NCBI GenBank assembly: GCA_963703145.1
Contig: OY969793.1
Location: 1,674,001-1,738,000, forward strand
Reading direction: 5' to 3'
Source of the DNA: Bog-756 sp963703145
GTDB lineage: Bacteria; Actinomycetota; Acidimicrobiia; Acidimicrobiales; RAAP-2
Length of the DNA stretch: 64,000 bases
Every line of letters begins with the position of its first letter. Within the stretch, counting starts at the first letter, position 1. The notes under the pieces were generated by a model. That model saw only the letters and a list, made by a program, of their open reading frames with translations. It searched no databases and was not told the origin of the DNA. Positions 20,210-28,367 of the stretch are shown piece by piece. Made by a program: the position numbers and the translations under genes.

Positions 20210-21472
20210 GTGCCTGACCACTGGCGCGCACTCACGCTCGATTATCGGGATCCTGCATTCCCGTTCGAGGAGATCGTCCGGTTGATGGACATGTCCGGTA
20301 CCGCCAACGGCGCGGCCTACAGCCGGAGCGATGTCGTCGAGGCCCTCCACGAGCACCAGCCCGCCGTGGTGGCTGTCTCCTCAGCGGGCCTGGTGGGGGT
20401 GGTCGTGGCTCGGCTCGGCGGCTCCGATGCCCACCTGATGGCATTGGCGCTCCACCCCGAGTGGCGACAGCGAGGCATTGGATCCGCGCTCCTGCGGCAA
20501 CTGGACCAGGAGATCATGCACCGTGGGGGCCGCCGGCTCCTGGCGCTCGTGCGGCCGGGGCAACCTGGCGAGTTGGCCTTCTCCAACCAGGGGTTCACCC
20601 ACCAGGACGGCCTGCACCTCTACGTCCGGGATGCCTCGATGGTCCCCGAGGAGCTCGCGGTGGTCGAGCGCTTTGGTGGCCAGGTACCGAGCGGGGGTCT
20701 CTGGGAGTCGCTGAAGGGATTCTCGTCGGCCAAGAGCATCCTTGACCGCCGCGTCGTGGCACCGCTGGCCCACGGCGAGCTGGCCGACAAACTGGGCCTG
20801 GTCCCACCGGCGGCCGTCCTCCTCTTCGGACCCCCGGGTACCGGCAAGACCTCGTTCGCCCGAGCCATCGCCTCCCGGCTGTCGTGGGCGTTCGTCGAGC
20901 TGCACCCCTCGCTGCTGGGACAGGGCGTCGACGGGGCCAGGGCCCTCCATGACGCCCTGGTTGACCTCGGAAAGGTGGACCGGTTGGTCTGCTTCATCGA
21001 CGAGGCCGACGAGATCGCCTCGGACCGGTCCGAACGCCTCGACAGCCAGCCCCTTGTCAATGAGCTGCTGAAGGCCATCCCCGTCTTCAAGTCCCGTCCA
21101 CAACGGCTGATGGTGATGGCTACCAACTCGGTGGGCGCCATCGACCAGGCGCTGCTCCGTCCTGGCCGGTTCGACCTCATCATCCCGGTCGGAGCGCCCG
21201 ACGAGTCCGAGCGGGCCGACCTCGCTGCCGAGTTCCTGCCGGGTGGCGACCCAAAGGAGGTGGCATCGCGCACCGACGGGTTCACTCCCGCCGATTTCGC
21301 CCTCGTCGCCCAGCGCAGCGCCCAACTGGCGTTCGACCGGGCACTCGCCGGTGGGCCCGAGGAGATCAGCGCCGAAGACGTGCTCGCCGCCATCGGACTC
21401 ACCCGGCCATCGGTCAGCGCCGAGGCGGCCGAGCGCTTCGCCAACGAGGCGGGGGCCTACGCTCGCCTGTAG
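20210..21472 (+). CDS. GNAT acetyltransferase-AAA+ ATPase fusion
   Basis: 420 residues. Residues 1-145 are a GNAT domain with the acetyl-CoA loop RQRGIGSALL (86-95). Residues 165-420 are a AAA+ module of the FtsH/Cdc48 type: Walker A GPPGTGKT (207-214), Walker B LVCFIDEADE (259-268), sensor 1 MVMATNS, the arginine-finger segment LLRPGRFD and a C-terminal lid. There is no protease domain. GTG 20210 has a GGGGAGG site 7 bases away. The two parts are in one clean frame, so the fusion is real in the sequence. A plausible role is ATP-driven remodelling coupled to acylation of a protein, but no substrate is known. Confidence 0.85.
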   Translation: MPDHWRALTLDYRDPAFPFEEIVRLMDMSGTANGAAYSRSDVVEALHEHQPAVVAVSSAGLVGVVVARLGGSDAHLMALALHPEWRQRGIGSALLRQLDQEIMHRGGRRLLALVRPGQPGELAFSNQGFTHQDGLHLYVRDASMVPEELAVVERFGGQVPSGGLWESLKGFSSAKSILDRRVVAPLAHGELADKLGLVPPAAVLLFGPPGTGKTSFARAIASRLSWAFVELHPSLLGQGVDGARALHDALVDLGKVDRLVCFIDEADEIASDRSERLDSQPLVNELLKAIPVFKSRPQRLMVMATNSVGAIDQALLRPGRFDLIIPVGAPDESERADLAAEFLPGGDPKEVASRTDGFTPADFALVAQRSAQLAFDRALAGGPEEISAEDVLAAIGLTRPSVSAEAAERFANEAGAYARL

Positions 21473-21550
21473 TGGGCCGGCCACGGTGACCCGGGAGGGT
21501 GCTGGCCGTCCGGTGTCACCGGGCTCCTCGTCCGTGTGGCACAGTGCATG

Positions 21551-22423
21551 ATGAGCGAGTTCGGCGGCCCGGCCAACGAACCTGTCCCGGGCCGGTCCAC
21601 CGGCGTGCGGGTGGTGACCTGCGAGCTCGGCTTCACCGTCGTCGAGCCCACCGAGGTGGTCCTCCAACTGGTGGCGGCCGCCTGTGCGGGCCGGGTCCTC
21701 ACCGAGCGGCTCGACGTCTCGACCAATGGTGAGCCCGCCCTCACCACTGTCGAGCTGAGCGGACCCCATGGGGCCCGGGTCCACCTCCTGCAGTCACTCA
21801 GCGGCCGGTTGGGGATCAGCTACCGCTCGGAGATCGATGCCGGGCCGATCCGCCCGGGCGAACAGCTCGATCCGGCACTCGACTACGCCCGGCTGGTCTA
21901 CCTCCGCCCCAGCCGCTATTGCCCGTCCGACCATCTGGTGGGATTCGCCGTGGCGGAGTTCGGCATGGGGACCACGGTGCGCAGCCGGGTCGAGGCCATC
22001 TCGGACTGGATTCGCCAGCGCATCGGCTATGTGGCCGGATCGAGCTCGGTGCACGACTCGGCCGAGGACACCCTGCTCACCGGCATGGGCACCTGCCGCG
22101 ATTTCGCCCACCTCGGCATCGCCCTGTGTCGGGCCATCGGCGTTCCCGCCCGCTTCGTCTCGGTGTACGCGCCAGGCCTTACCCCCATGGACTTCCACGC
22201 CGTGTTCGAGACTCTGGAGGACGGGCGGTGGATCACCCACGACACCACCAACCTCGCACCCCGCCAGTCGCTCGTGCGTATCGCCACCGGACGCGACGCC
22301 GCCGACGCCGCCTTCGCATCCGTGACCAAGGGGATCGCCACCTTGGACCTCCTCGACGTGACGGCGACCGTGGTCGGGGACTTGCCCGTCGACGATCCGG
22401 CCCGGCCGGTGGAGCTGGCCTGA
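21551..22423 (+). CDS. Transglutaminase-like cysteine peptidase-fold protein
   Basis: About 290 residues. An N-terminal beta domain (CELGFTVVEPTEVVLQLVAA) is followed by the transglutaminase core: catalytic Cys in GMGTCRDFAHLGIALCRAIG, His in MDFHAVFE and Asp in WITHDTTNLAP. Bacterial members act as peptidases or amide hydrolases, and some sit with circularly permuted ATP-grasp partners, which are absent here. The start is uncertain (ATG 21548 or 21551; GTG near 21608 is also possible). Confidence 0.8.
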   Translation: MSEFGGPANEPVPGRSTGVRVVTCELGFTVVEPTEVVLQLVAAACAGRVLTERLDVSTNGEPALTTVELSGPHGARVHLLQSLSGRLGISYRSEIDAGPIRPGEQLDPALDYARLVYLRPSRYCPSDHLVGFAVAEFGMGTTVRSRVEAISDWIRQRIGYVAGSSSVHDSAEDTLLTGMGTCRDFAHLGIALCRAIGVPARFVSVYAPGLTPMDFHAVFETLEDGRWITHDTTNLAPRQSLVRIATGRDAADAAFASVTKGIATLDLLDVTATVVGDLPVDDPARPVELA

Positions 22424-22467
22424 AGGCACCACGGTGACGACGAGGTCGGCACCCACAGGGACGTGCA

Positions 22468-22992
22468 GTGCCTACAATCGCCGTTGTGGAGGCCGAGTCC
22501 GTGCACGACGCCATGAAGGCCTTCACCACTCGTGATGACACGCCCCTCTACGTGGTGACCGTGGGCGGGACGGCGACCGAGGAGGTCAGCGGCTGTGTGG
22601 CCGGCTTCGTGACGCAGTGCAGCATCGCTCCACCCCGGTTCATCGTCTGCTTGTCGAAGCTAAACCACACCTTCTTCGTCGGCGAACGCGTAGAGGGCAT
22701 CGCCATCCACCTGCTCGGCAGCGATCAACCCGACCTGGCCTCACTCTTCGCCGAGTTCACTGGAGACACCTATGACAAGTTCGAGCACTGTGGCTGGCAC
22801 CGGGGCTCGACGGGGGCTCCCGTCCTCGACGAGTGCGCTGCCTGGCTCGAGGGCACGGTGCTCGACCGGTTCGGCGTCGGCGACCACGAAGCCGTGCTCA
22901 TGAGCCCGACCGGGGGCGGGCCCGGTGGCCACGACGGACTCCTCACGCTCCGGTCGGCACCGACGCTCCATCCCGGTCATCCGGAATCCTGA
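22468..22992 (+). CDS. Flavin-reductase-like FMN-binding protein
   Basis: 174 residues resembling the flavin reductase/DIM6 split-barrel family: DTPLYVVTVGG, GCVAGFVTQCSIAPPRFIVCLSK, NHTFFVGERVEG. Such proteins bind FMN and reduce it with NAD(P)H or act as stand-alone flavoproteins. The start GTG 22468 is tentative; GTG 22486 and ATG 22513 are alternatives. Its neighbours give no partner monooxygenase. Confidence 0.7.
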   Translation: MPTIAVVEAESVHDAMKAFTTRDDTPLYVVTVGGTATEEVSGCVAGFVTQCSIAPPRFIVCLSKLNHTFFVGERVEGIAIHLLGSDQPDLASLFAEFTGDTYDKFEHCGWHRGSTGAPVLDECAAWLEGTVLDRFGVGDHEAVLMSPTGGGPGGHDGLLTLRSAPTLHPGHPES

Positions 22993-23017
22993 ACCCGGGA
23001 GCCTCAGACCCAACGAC

Positions 23018-23764
23018 TCACGGCTCGGCGGCGAATGACTCGCGGAGCTTGGCCAGACTGGACGCCAGGAGACGGGACACGTGCATCTGGCTGATCCCGA
23101 TCTGTTCGGCGATCTCGGACTGGGTGAGGCCGTCGACGAACCGGAGGTTCAGAATGGTCAGCTCCCGCTCCGGCAGCCGGGTCAGCGAGATGGCCAATAG
23201 CATCCGGTCCTCGGTGCCGGCGAAGCCGGCGTCAATGTCGCCGAGGCGGTTGGCGATGGTGCCCTCCTGGCGGTCGGGGGCATCGATCGATGAGGTGCGG
23301 TAGCTCTGCCCGGCCTCCATGGCCTCCAGGACGGCCTCCTCGGAGGCACCCACCGCGGCCGCCATCTCCGCCACCGTGGGAAGGCGCCCGTGCTCCTGGG
23401 TGAGCGACTCGATGGCCGGTCCGAGTTCGAGGTAGAGCTCCTGGATCCGCCGGGGGGCACGGATGGCCCACCCCTTGTCCCGGAAGTGGCGCTTCAGTTC
23501 CCCGATCACGGTGCGAGTGGCGAAGGTTGAGAATTCCACCCCCCGCTCGGGATCGAACCGATCGACGGACTTGACCAGGGCCAGCGAGGCCACCTGGACC
23601 AGATCGTCATAGGCCTCGCCCCGACTCGAGAAGCGTCGAGCCAGCTGATGGGCCAGCCCCAGGTGGGACTCGACCAGCTGGTTGCGCAGTCGCTCGTCCC
23701 TGGTCCTGGCGAATTCCTCGAACTGCTCTCGGGAGGCGCGGTTGGGTTGTCCCGGGCCCGGCAT
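23018..23764 (-). CDS. sigF: SigB/SigF-family RNA polymerase sigma factor
   Basis: 248 residues with sigma-70 regions 2 (GEAYDDLVQVASLALVKSVDRF, GVEFSTFATRTVIGELKRHFRD), 3 (LGRP-like LPTVAEMAAAVGASEEAVLEA) and 4 (TILNLRFVDGLTQSEIAEQIG, QMHVSRLL). It lacks region 1.1, as is usual for group 3 stress sigma factors. TGATG joins the stop of the anti-sigma gene to its ATG, so translation is coupled. It is the output of an RsbV-RsbW partner switch. Confidence 0.92.
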   Translation of the reverse strand: MPGPGQPNRASREQFEEFARTRDERLRNQLVESHLGLAHQLARRFSSRGEAYDDLVQVASLALVKSVDRFDPERGVEFSTFATRTVIGELKRHFRDKGWAIRAPRRIQELYLELGPAIESLTQEHGRLPTVAEMAAAVGASEEAVLEAMEAGQSYRTSSIDAPDRQEGTIANRLGDIDAGFAGTEDRMLLAISLTRLPERELTILNLRFVDGLTQSEIAEQIGISQMHVSRLLASSLAKLRESFAAEP

Positions 23765-24153
23765 CAGGCCTGCTGCCGGGCCCGCCGTTTGCGCAACCAG
23801 GCCCGAGGCTGGCCATTCCCGTCCTCATGGCCGTGTTCATCGACCAACGCATCGAGGATCCGCTCGGAGAGACCTTCGGCACCGTGAACGAACCCGCTAC
23901 CGGCGCGGCCCGACTTGGCATGGAAGGTCCCCTCCACCTCGATCAAGTCGTCGTCCCGCACGAAGCGGAGGGCCAACCGACCGTCCGAATAGTCCTGCAC
24001 CAGGGAGACGCACAGTTCGTCGACGGCCAGCCGGAGATCCTCGATCTCTTCGATATCGAAGTTGGCCCGTGACGCGACAGTGGCCGCCGTCAGGCGGGCC
24101 AGCACCACGAGGTCGGCCTTGACCGGGAGCGTGAGCTCGACGATGTCGCTCAC
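23764..24153 (-). CDS. rsbW: Anti-sigma factor, RsbW-like HATPase
   Basis: 129 residues with a GHKL-type fold: IEEIEDLRLAVDELCVSL is the N-box region and DALVDEHGHEDGNG lies at the C-terminus. It would bind SigF in rest and phosphorylate the STAS antagonist. GTG 24153 is chosen because it gives the family-like start SDIVELTLP and a GTGA overlap with a 19-codon frame that begins inside the rsbV stop. It overlaps sigF by one base. The G1/G2 boxes look degenerate, so kinase activity is not certain. Confidence 0.85.
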   Translation of the reverse strand: MSDIVELTLPVKADLVVLARLTAATVASRANFDIEEIEDLRLAVDELCVSLVQDYSDGRLALRFVRDDDLIEVEGTFHAKSGRAGSGFVHGAEGLSERILDALVDEHGHEDGNGQPRAWLRKRRARQQA

Positions 24154-24209
24154 GACAATGCACCGGTGACCTGAGCCTGCTTCACATCGCATCGACAAGA
24201 TTCGCTCAT
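24150..24209 (-). CDS. Possible 19-residue coupling ORF between rsbV and rsbW
   Basis: ATG 24209 overlaps the rsbV stop as ATGA and its own TGA overlaps the rsbW GTG as GTGA. The frame encodes a 19-residue Cys-containing peptide (MSESCRCDVKQAQVTGALS). It bridges the only gap in the otherwise overlapping module and might keep ribosomes moving from rsbV to rsbW. It could equally be chance. Confidence 0.3.
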   Translation of the reverse strand: MSESCRCDVKQAQVTGALS

Positions 24210-24547
24210 CCCGCCACCGCCTCGTCTCTCGTGGATCGGATGGGGAACAACTCGGTGAGCCCGGTGATCTCGAAGATCTTCAGGATCCTCGGCTCGGCGA
24301 TGACCAGGCGCATCGAGCCCCCTGCTGCCACGCACTGCTTGCGGGCGCCGATGAGGACCCCAAGCGCAGTCGAGTCAATGAACGTAACCCCCAACAGGTC
24401 CACGATCAGGACAGCCGGCTCTGTTGCCTGGACCTCGTCCAGCCGCTCACGGAGGGCCGGAGCCGTGGCCACGTCGATTTCACCTGCCACCGTCACCACC
24501 GACCGGTCGGCGCCGATCTCGATCGAACACTCGAACGTCTCTTCCAC
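24206..24547 (-). CDS. rsbV: Anti-sigma factor antagonist (STAS domain, RsbV-like)
   Basis: 113 residues forming one STAS domain: DRSVVTVAGEIDVATAPALR, then VDLLGVTFIDSTALGVLIGA, where the serine of DST is the expected phosphorylation site, and FEITGLTELFPI at the end. GTG 24547 sits 6 bases after a GAAAGG site; ATG 24553 overlaps that site. It heads the rsbV-rsbW-sigF unit and releases SigF by binding RsbW when unphosphorylated. Confidence 0.88.
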   Translation of the reverse strand: MEETFECSIEIGADRSVVTVAGEIDVATAPALRERLDEVQATEPAVLIVDLLGVTFIDSTALGVLIGARKQCVAAGGSMRLVIAEPRILKIFEITGLTELFPIRSTRDEAVAG

Positions 24548-24787
24548 GCGCATCCTTTCGTAAGTCCAACGACGCCAATGGTCGTCCACATGGTGCTGGA
24601 GAACCGAGTCACCGGTCGGTGCCGCCGGCTCCGACAGAGTAGTGGGCGTCCACATCGGGACCAGCGCCGATCCACCGGCGTACGCCGATCCATCAACCCA
24701 CGGCCCCACAATGCACTTACCCGCCGCCAGCAGGTTCACACCTTGCAATGTCGCTCGGGCCCGGGCGATCCAACCGTGACGGCGGGA

Positions 24788-25147
24788 TCAGGAGGGGCGG
24801 AGATCTCCGATCCCCAACGAACCCGACTCGGCACCCCCGTCCGACGTGGCCGCATCCTCGAGCGCCAGGATTGATCCCTCGCTGAACAGGTAGGTACGCA
24901 GATGGCGGTCGAGGGCAGGATCGCGCCGGCGGAGCCACTCCAACGTCATGGCGGCATGCTCTTTTTCCTCATCACGATTGTGGGCCAGCACTGCTGCCAG
25001 CTCCAGGTCCGTCGTTGCCTCGACACGCTGGTCGTACCAGTCGACGGCCTCGAGCTCCTCCTGGATCGAGGTAATGGCACGATGCCGGTCGACGGTCTCA
25101 CTCGACAGTCGGTCCTCGGGCTCATGCAGGCCGGCACTCTGGGCCAT
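24788..25147 (-). CDS. encFtn: Encapsulated ferritin with encapsulin targeting peptide
   Basis: 119 residues closely resembling EncFtn of Rhodospirillum rubrum. Ferroxidase residues map as E31, W37-Y38, E61 and H64 (ELEAVDWYDQRVEAT; HNRDEEKEHAAMTLEWLRR). The tail GSLGIGDLR is the type of C-terminal peptide that loads cargo into an encapsulin shell. These proteins form annular decamers that oxidise Fe(II) inside the shell. A GGGAGGAG site precedes ATG 25147. No family-1 shell gene adjoins it or occurs in this window, which is unusual. It is transcribed toward the SigF module. Confidence 0.92.
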   Translation of the reverse strand: MAQSAGLHEPEDRLSSETVDRHRAITSIQEELEAVDWYDQRVEATTDLELAAVLAHNRDEEKEHAAMTLEWLRRRDPALDRHLRTYLFSEGSILALEDAATSDGGAESGSLGIGDLRPS

Positions 25148-25248
25148 GGGGTGCTCTCCTCCCGTTCGACCACCGACGAGGTGGACGGTCGATCCGCTAC
25201 AGGCACAGTAGCGCCCGCACCGACCGGGCCGATCCCGGTCCGCGGCTG

Positions 25249-25875
25249 TCAGCGCAGTCCGGACGACCTGAACTGGACACTGATCCGAGGGCCCGACACC
25301 CGCGGTGACTTGGGGACAGCGTGCTGCCAGGTCTGCTGGCAGCGCCCGCCCATCACCAACAGGTCCCCCGCACCGAGGTCATAGCGAAGGCCGGCGCCGC
25401 CGACGGCCGGCCGGAGAAGGAACCGCCGCCGCTCCCCGAGCGAGACGATGGCCACCAGGCTGTCACGCTCGGAATGGCGACCCACAGTGTCCCCGTGCCA
25501 TGCCACGCTGTCCGCACCGGAACGGTAGAGGCACAGCCCGGTGGTCCGGACCGGCCCGCACGGCTGGTCGGCATAGTGATCGGCCAACCGCTCCCGAGCT
25601 TGCACGAGGATCGGGTCCGGCAGCTCCTCACCTTCCTCGAAGAACGACACCAGACGCGGCACATCGACTATCCGGTCGTACATCTGACGTCGCTCTGCCC
25701 GCCACGACACTCGGTCCACCAAGCGGTCGAACACCAGGTCCGCTCGGCCCAGCCACTCCCTCCGGAAATCCAGCCAGGCGCCTCCGCCCAGATCGACGTG
25801 CTCCACCGAGGCCCCGAGTGGCCCCCAGACGGGTTGGTCCCCCGTGTCGAACAAGCTCGGCTGTTGCACCCCCAT
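25249..25875 (-). CDS. AlkB-like 2-oxoglutarate/Fe(II) dioxygenase
   Basis: 208 residues of the AlkB family, which removes alkyl lesions from DNA or RNA bases by oxidation. The iron ligands are visible as WHGDTVG (HxD) and a later His in QQTWQHAVPK; the 2-oxoglutarate Arg is in SGPRISVQFR. Substrate-loop residues resemble human ALKBH2/3 (GLCLYRSGADSVAWHGD). ATG 25875 lies 14 bases downstream of a perfect LexA box, so it is probably an SOS gene. Confidence 0.9.
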   Translation of the reverse strand: MGVQQPSLFDTGDQPVWGPLGASVEHVDLGGGAWLDFRREWLGRADLVFDRLVDRVSWRAERRQMYDRIVDVPRLVSFFEEGEELPDPILVQARERLADHYADQPCGPVRTTGLCLYRSGADSVAWHGDTVGRHSERDSLVAIVSLGERRRFLLRPAVGGAGLRYDLGAGDLLVMGGRCQQTWQHAVPKSPRVSGPRISVQFRSSGLR

Positions 25876-25889
25876 GGCACCGATCGTAA

Positions 25890-25905
25890 TCGAACATCTG
25901 TTCGA
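25890..25905. promoter_or_regulatory. LexA/SOS box
   Basis: TCGAACATCTGTTCGA is a perfect 16-base palindrome that matches the actinobacterial LexA consensus (TCGAAC-N4-GTTCGA). It lies 14 bases upstream of the alkB-like start codon and about 160 bases upstream of the divergent metallopeptidase gene. Confidence 0.85.
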
Positions 25906-26067
25906 TTCCAACCGAGGCCGGTGGGTTTGGGGGCAGGACGACTCGGGTAGATCGCGGGCCCGACCGAAACCGGAAGGGGAACGGGCACGCCGTACCGGTG
26001 AGCAGGGCACCGGACTACCGTGATCCCGAGCCTTGACCGGACCCGCCCACTCTCCGAACGGCAACCC

Positions 26068-27120
26068 ATGCGCGTCTTCACCTGTGACAACTGCGGCCAG
26101 CTCATCTTCTTCGACAATGACCGCTGCGTCCGTTGCGACTCCCCGCTGGGGTACGTCCACCAGCGGCGCGACGTGGTGGCCCTCACCGAGGTCGCACCGG
26201 ACCACCTGGTCGACCTGGGCAGCCCGGTCCGGTCCTGGCAGCGGTGCGCCACCCGATCGGTGACTGGGTGCAATTGGCTGGTCCCGGCCGGCGCCAGCGC
26301 GCTGTGCGAGTCCTGCGTGCTCACCCGCACCCGGCCCTCGGATCACGATACCGACGGCATGGTCGAACTGGTCCGCGGCGAGATGGCCAAGCGGCGGCTC
26401 ATCTTCCAGTTGGCCGAACTCGGACTCCCGGTGTCGCCGCGCGACGAAGCGGCCGGCCGTGGATTGGCCTTCGATCTCTTGTCCAGCACGGCCACCAAGG
26501 TGATCACCGGGCACGACAACGGGGTCATTACCCTGGACCTGGCCGAGGCCGACGACGAGCACCGCGAGCACCTGCGCCTACAGCTGAACGAGCCCTACCG
26601 CACCCTGCTCGGCCATTTCCGCCACGAGATCGGCCATTACTACTGGCCTCTCCTGGTGAGCCAACCCGACGTGGTCGACGCCTGTCGGGTCCTCTTCGGT
26701 GACGAGCGGGAGGACTATGCCGCGGCCGTCAAACTCCACTACGACGAGCCCACCACCGACCAGTCCTGGAGGACCACCCACATCAGCCGGTACGCCACCA
26801 TGCACCCCTTCGAGGACTGGGCCGAGACCTTCGCCCACTACCTGCACATCCTCGACACCCTCCAGACGGCTCAGAGCTTTGGATTGGGGACGATCGGCGG
26901 AGCGGGGGCGAGCCGGACCGCCGTCCCCTCCCCGACGCACGCCACCCGACCCGACGCCAGTGCCTCGTTCGGCGACGTGATCGACCACTGGCTCGAACTG
27001 TCCTACGCCCTCAACCAGATCAACCGCTCGATGGGACATGACGACCTCTATCCGTTCGTGCTGGCTCCCCGGGTCATCCGCAAGCTGGCATTCGTCGACC
27101 ACCTCGTGCGCAGTCGCTGA
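26068..27120 (+). CDS. Zinc-ribbon and putative zinc metallopeptidase protein
   Basis: 350 residues. An N-terminal zinc ribbon (FTCDNCGQ...CVRCDS, then CATRSVTGCNW and LCESCVL) precedes a peptidase-like domain with HEIGH in GHFRHEIGHYYW, the HExxH pattern, and a downstream acidic/aromatic stretch FEDWAETFAHYLHI. This is the Peptidase_Mx type architecture. It looks cytoplasmic, with no signal peptide. The substrate is unknown. ATG 26068 is the first start giving the zinc ribbon. Confidence 0.8.
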   Translation: MRVFTCDNCGQLIFFDNDRCVRCDSPLGYVHQRRDVVALTEVAPDHLVDLGSPVRSWQRCATRSVTGCNWLVPAGASALCESCVLTRTRPSDHDTDGMVELVRGEMAKRRLIFQLAELGLPVSPRDEAAGRGLAFDLLSSTATKVITGHDNGVITLDLAEADDEHREHLRLQLNEPYRTLLGHFRHEIGHYYWPLLVSQPDVVDACRVLFGDEREDYAAAVKLHYDEPTTDQSWRTTHISRYATMHPFEDWAETFAHYLHILDTLQTAQSFGLGTIGGAGASRTAVPSPTHATRPDASASFGDVIDHWLELSYALNQINRSMGHDDLYPFVLAPRVIRKLAFVDHLVRSR

Positions 27121-27196
27121 CGGCGCTGACCCGTCCACGCCCACACGATGGGCGCCCACACCCATCCGGACCCCGTCCAAGGAGTACCGATCGCCT

Positions 27197-28367
27197 GTGA
27201 ACACCCCCGACTTCGGCGAAGCGCTTCGGGCCCTCCGATCGCTGGCGCCCTCAGACATCACCGACACCATGCGCACCCTGGCACGTCGAGCGGGGGTGCT
27301 CGACCTCGTCGTCTACCTGGCGGACTTCGAGCAATCCTTCCTGTATCCGGTCCCTGACCGGGGACAACACGTGGATGTCCCGATGGGCGAGGCAGTAGCA
27401 GGCACTGCGGCCGGGCTGGCCTTCGCCGAGCGTCGCATGGTGACCGAGGCCGCCGCGGAGGGTGAGCGCACCTGGGTGCCCATCCTCGAGGGCTCCGAGT
27501 GCACCGGGGTGCTAGCCCTCACCCTCCCCACCGATGACCGCACCGACGGGCGGGACCTCGAGGAGTTGGGAATGCTGGCCGGCTCCGTGATCGCCATCAC
27601 GGCACGACAGACCGACCTGTTCAACATGGTGCGCCGAAGGCGCTCGATGAGCCTGCCGGCCAGCATGCAGTGGGACCTGCTTCCTCCCCTCCATCTCCAG
27701 ACGCCTGAGGGTCGATCGACCGGCCTCTTGGAACCAGCCTACGACGTCGGCGGCGACACGTTCGACCATGCCGTCAACGGTTTCACGCTCGATGTCGCCA
27801 TCATGGATGCCATGGGCCACGGCCTCAGCTCCAGCCTGACCTCAGCCCTGGCAGTGGGGAGCTACCGCCGCGACCGGCGAGAAGGGCACCCGCTCGCCAT
27901 CATCCACCGGCGACTCGACGAAGCGGTGGCCGGACGGTTCGGCGGTGACGCCTTCGTCACCGGTCAGCTGGCCCAACTCGACCTGCGAACCGGTCGCCTG
28001 GGGTGGACGAACGCCGGTCACCCGCTACCACTGCTGGTCAGGGGCGGGCGAGTCCGCCACGACCTGGCCTGTAAGGCCTCACTGCCCTGGGGGCTCGGAG
28101 GGACCATGGTGGAAGAAGCCGAACACGCGCTCGGCGCCCGGTGACGTCGTGGTGTTCTACTCCGACGGCGTCGTCGACGGTCGCTCGTCGGACGACAGCC
28201 TGTTCGGCATGGACCGGTTCATCGAGTTGATCGAGGGGGCCATGGCCAGCCGGGCTGCCGCCGACCTCTTGTTGCGCAATGCTCTCCACGAAGTGGCCAC
28301 CTTCCAGGACAACCGCCTTCGCGACGACGCCACGGTGGTGATGCTCGAGTGGCAACCCACGTCCTGA
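27197..28367 (+). CDS. SpoIIE/RsbU-type PP2C phosphatase with GAF-like N-terminus (frameshift)
   Basis: A GAF-like sensor region (residues about 30-140) is followed by a PP2C/SpoIIE domain: PAYDVGGDTFDHAVNG, AIMDAMGHGLSSSLTSALAV, GWTNAGHPLPLLVRGG, then, after a one-base shift near 28120-28140, GDVVVFYSDGVVDGR and RDDATVVMLEW. Without correction the frame stops at 28144. Phosphatases of this type dephosphorylate STAS antagonists, so it may activate the SigF module 3 kb away. GTG 27197 has an AAGGAG site 13 bases upstream. The 3' end overlaps the convergent S-component reading frame. Confidence 0.82.
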
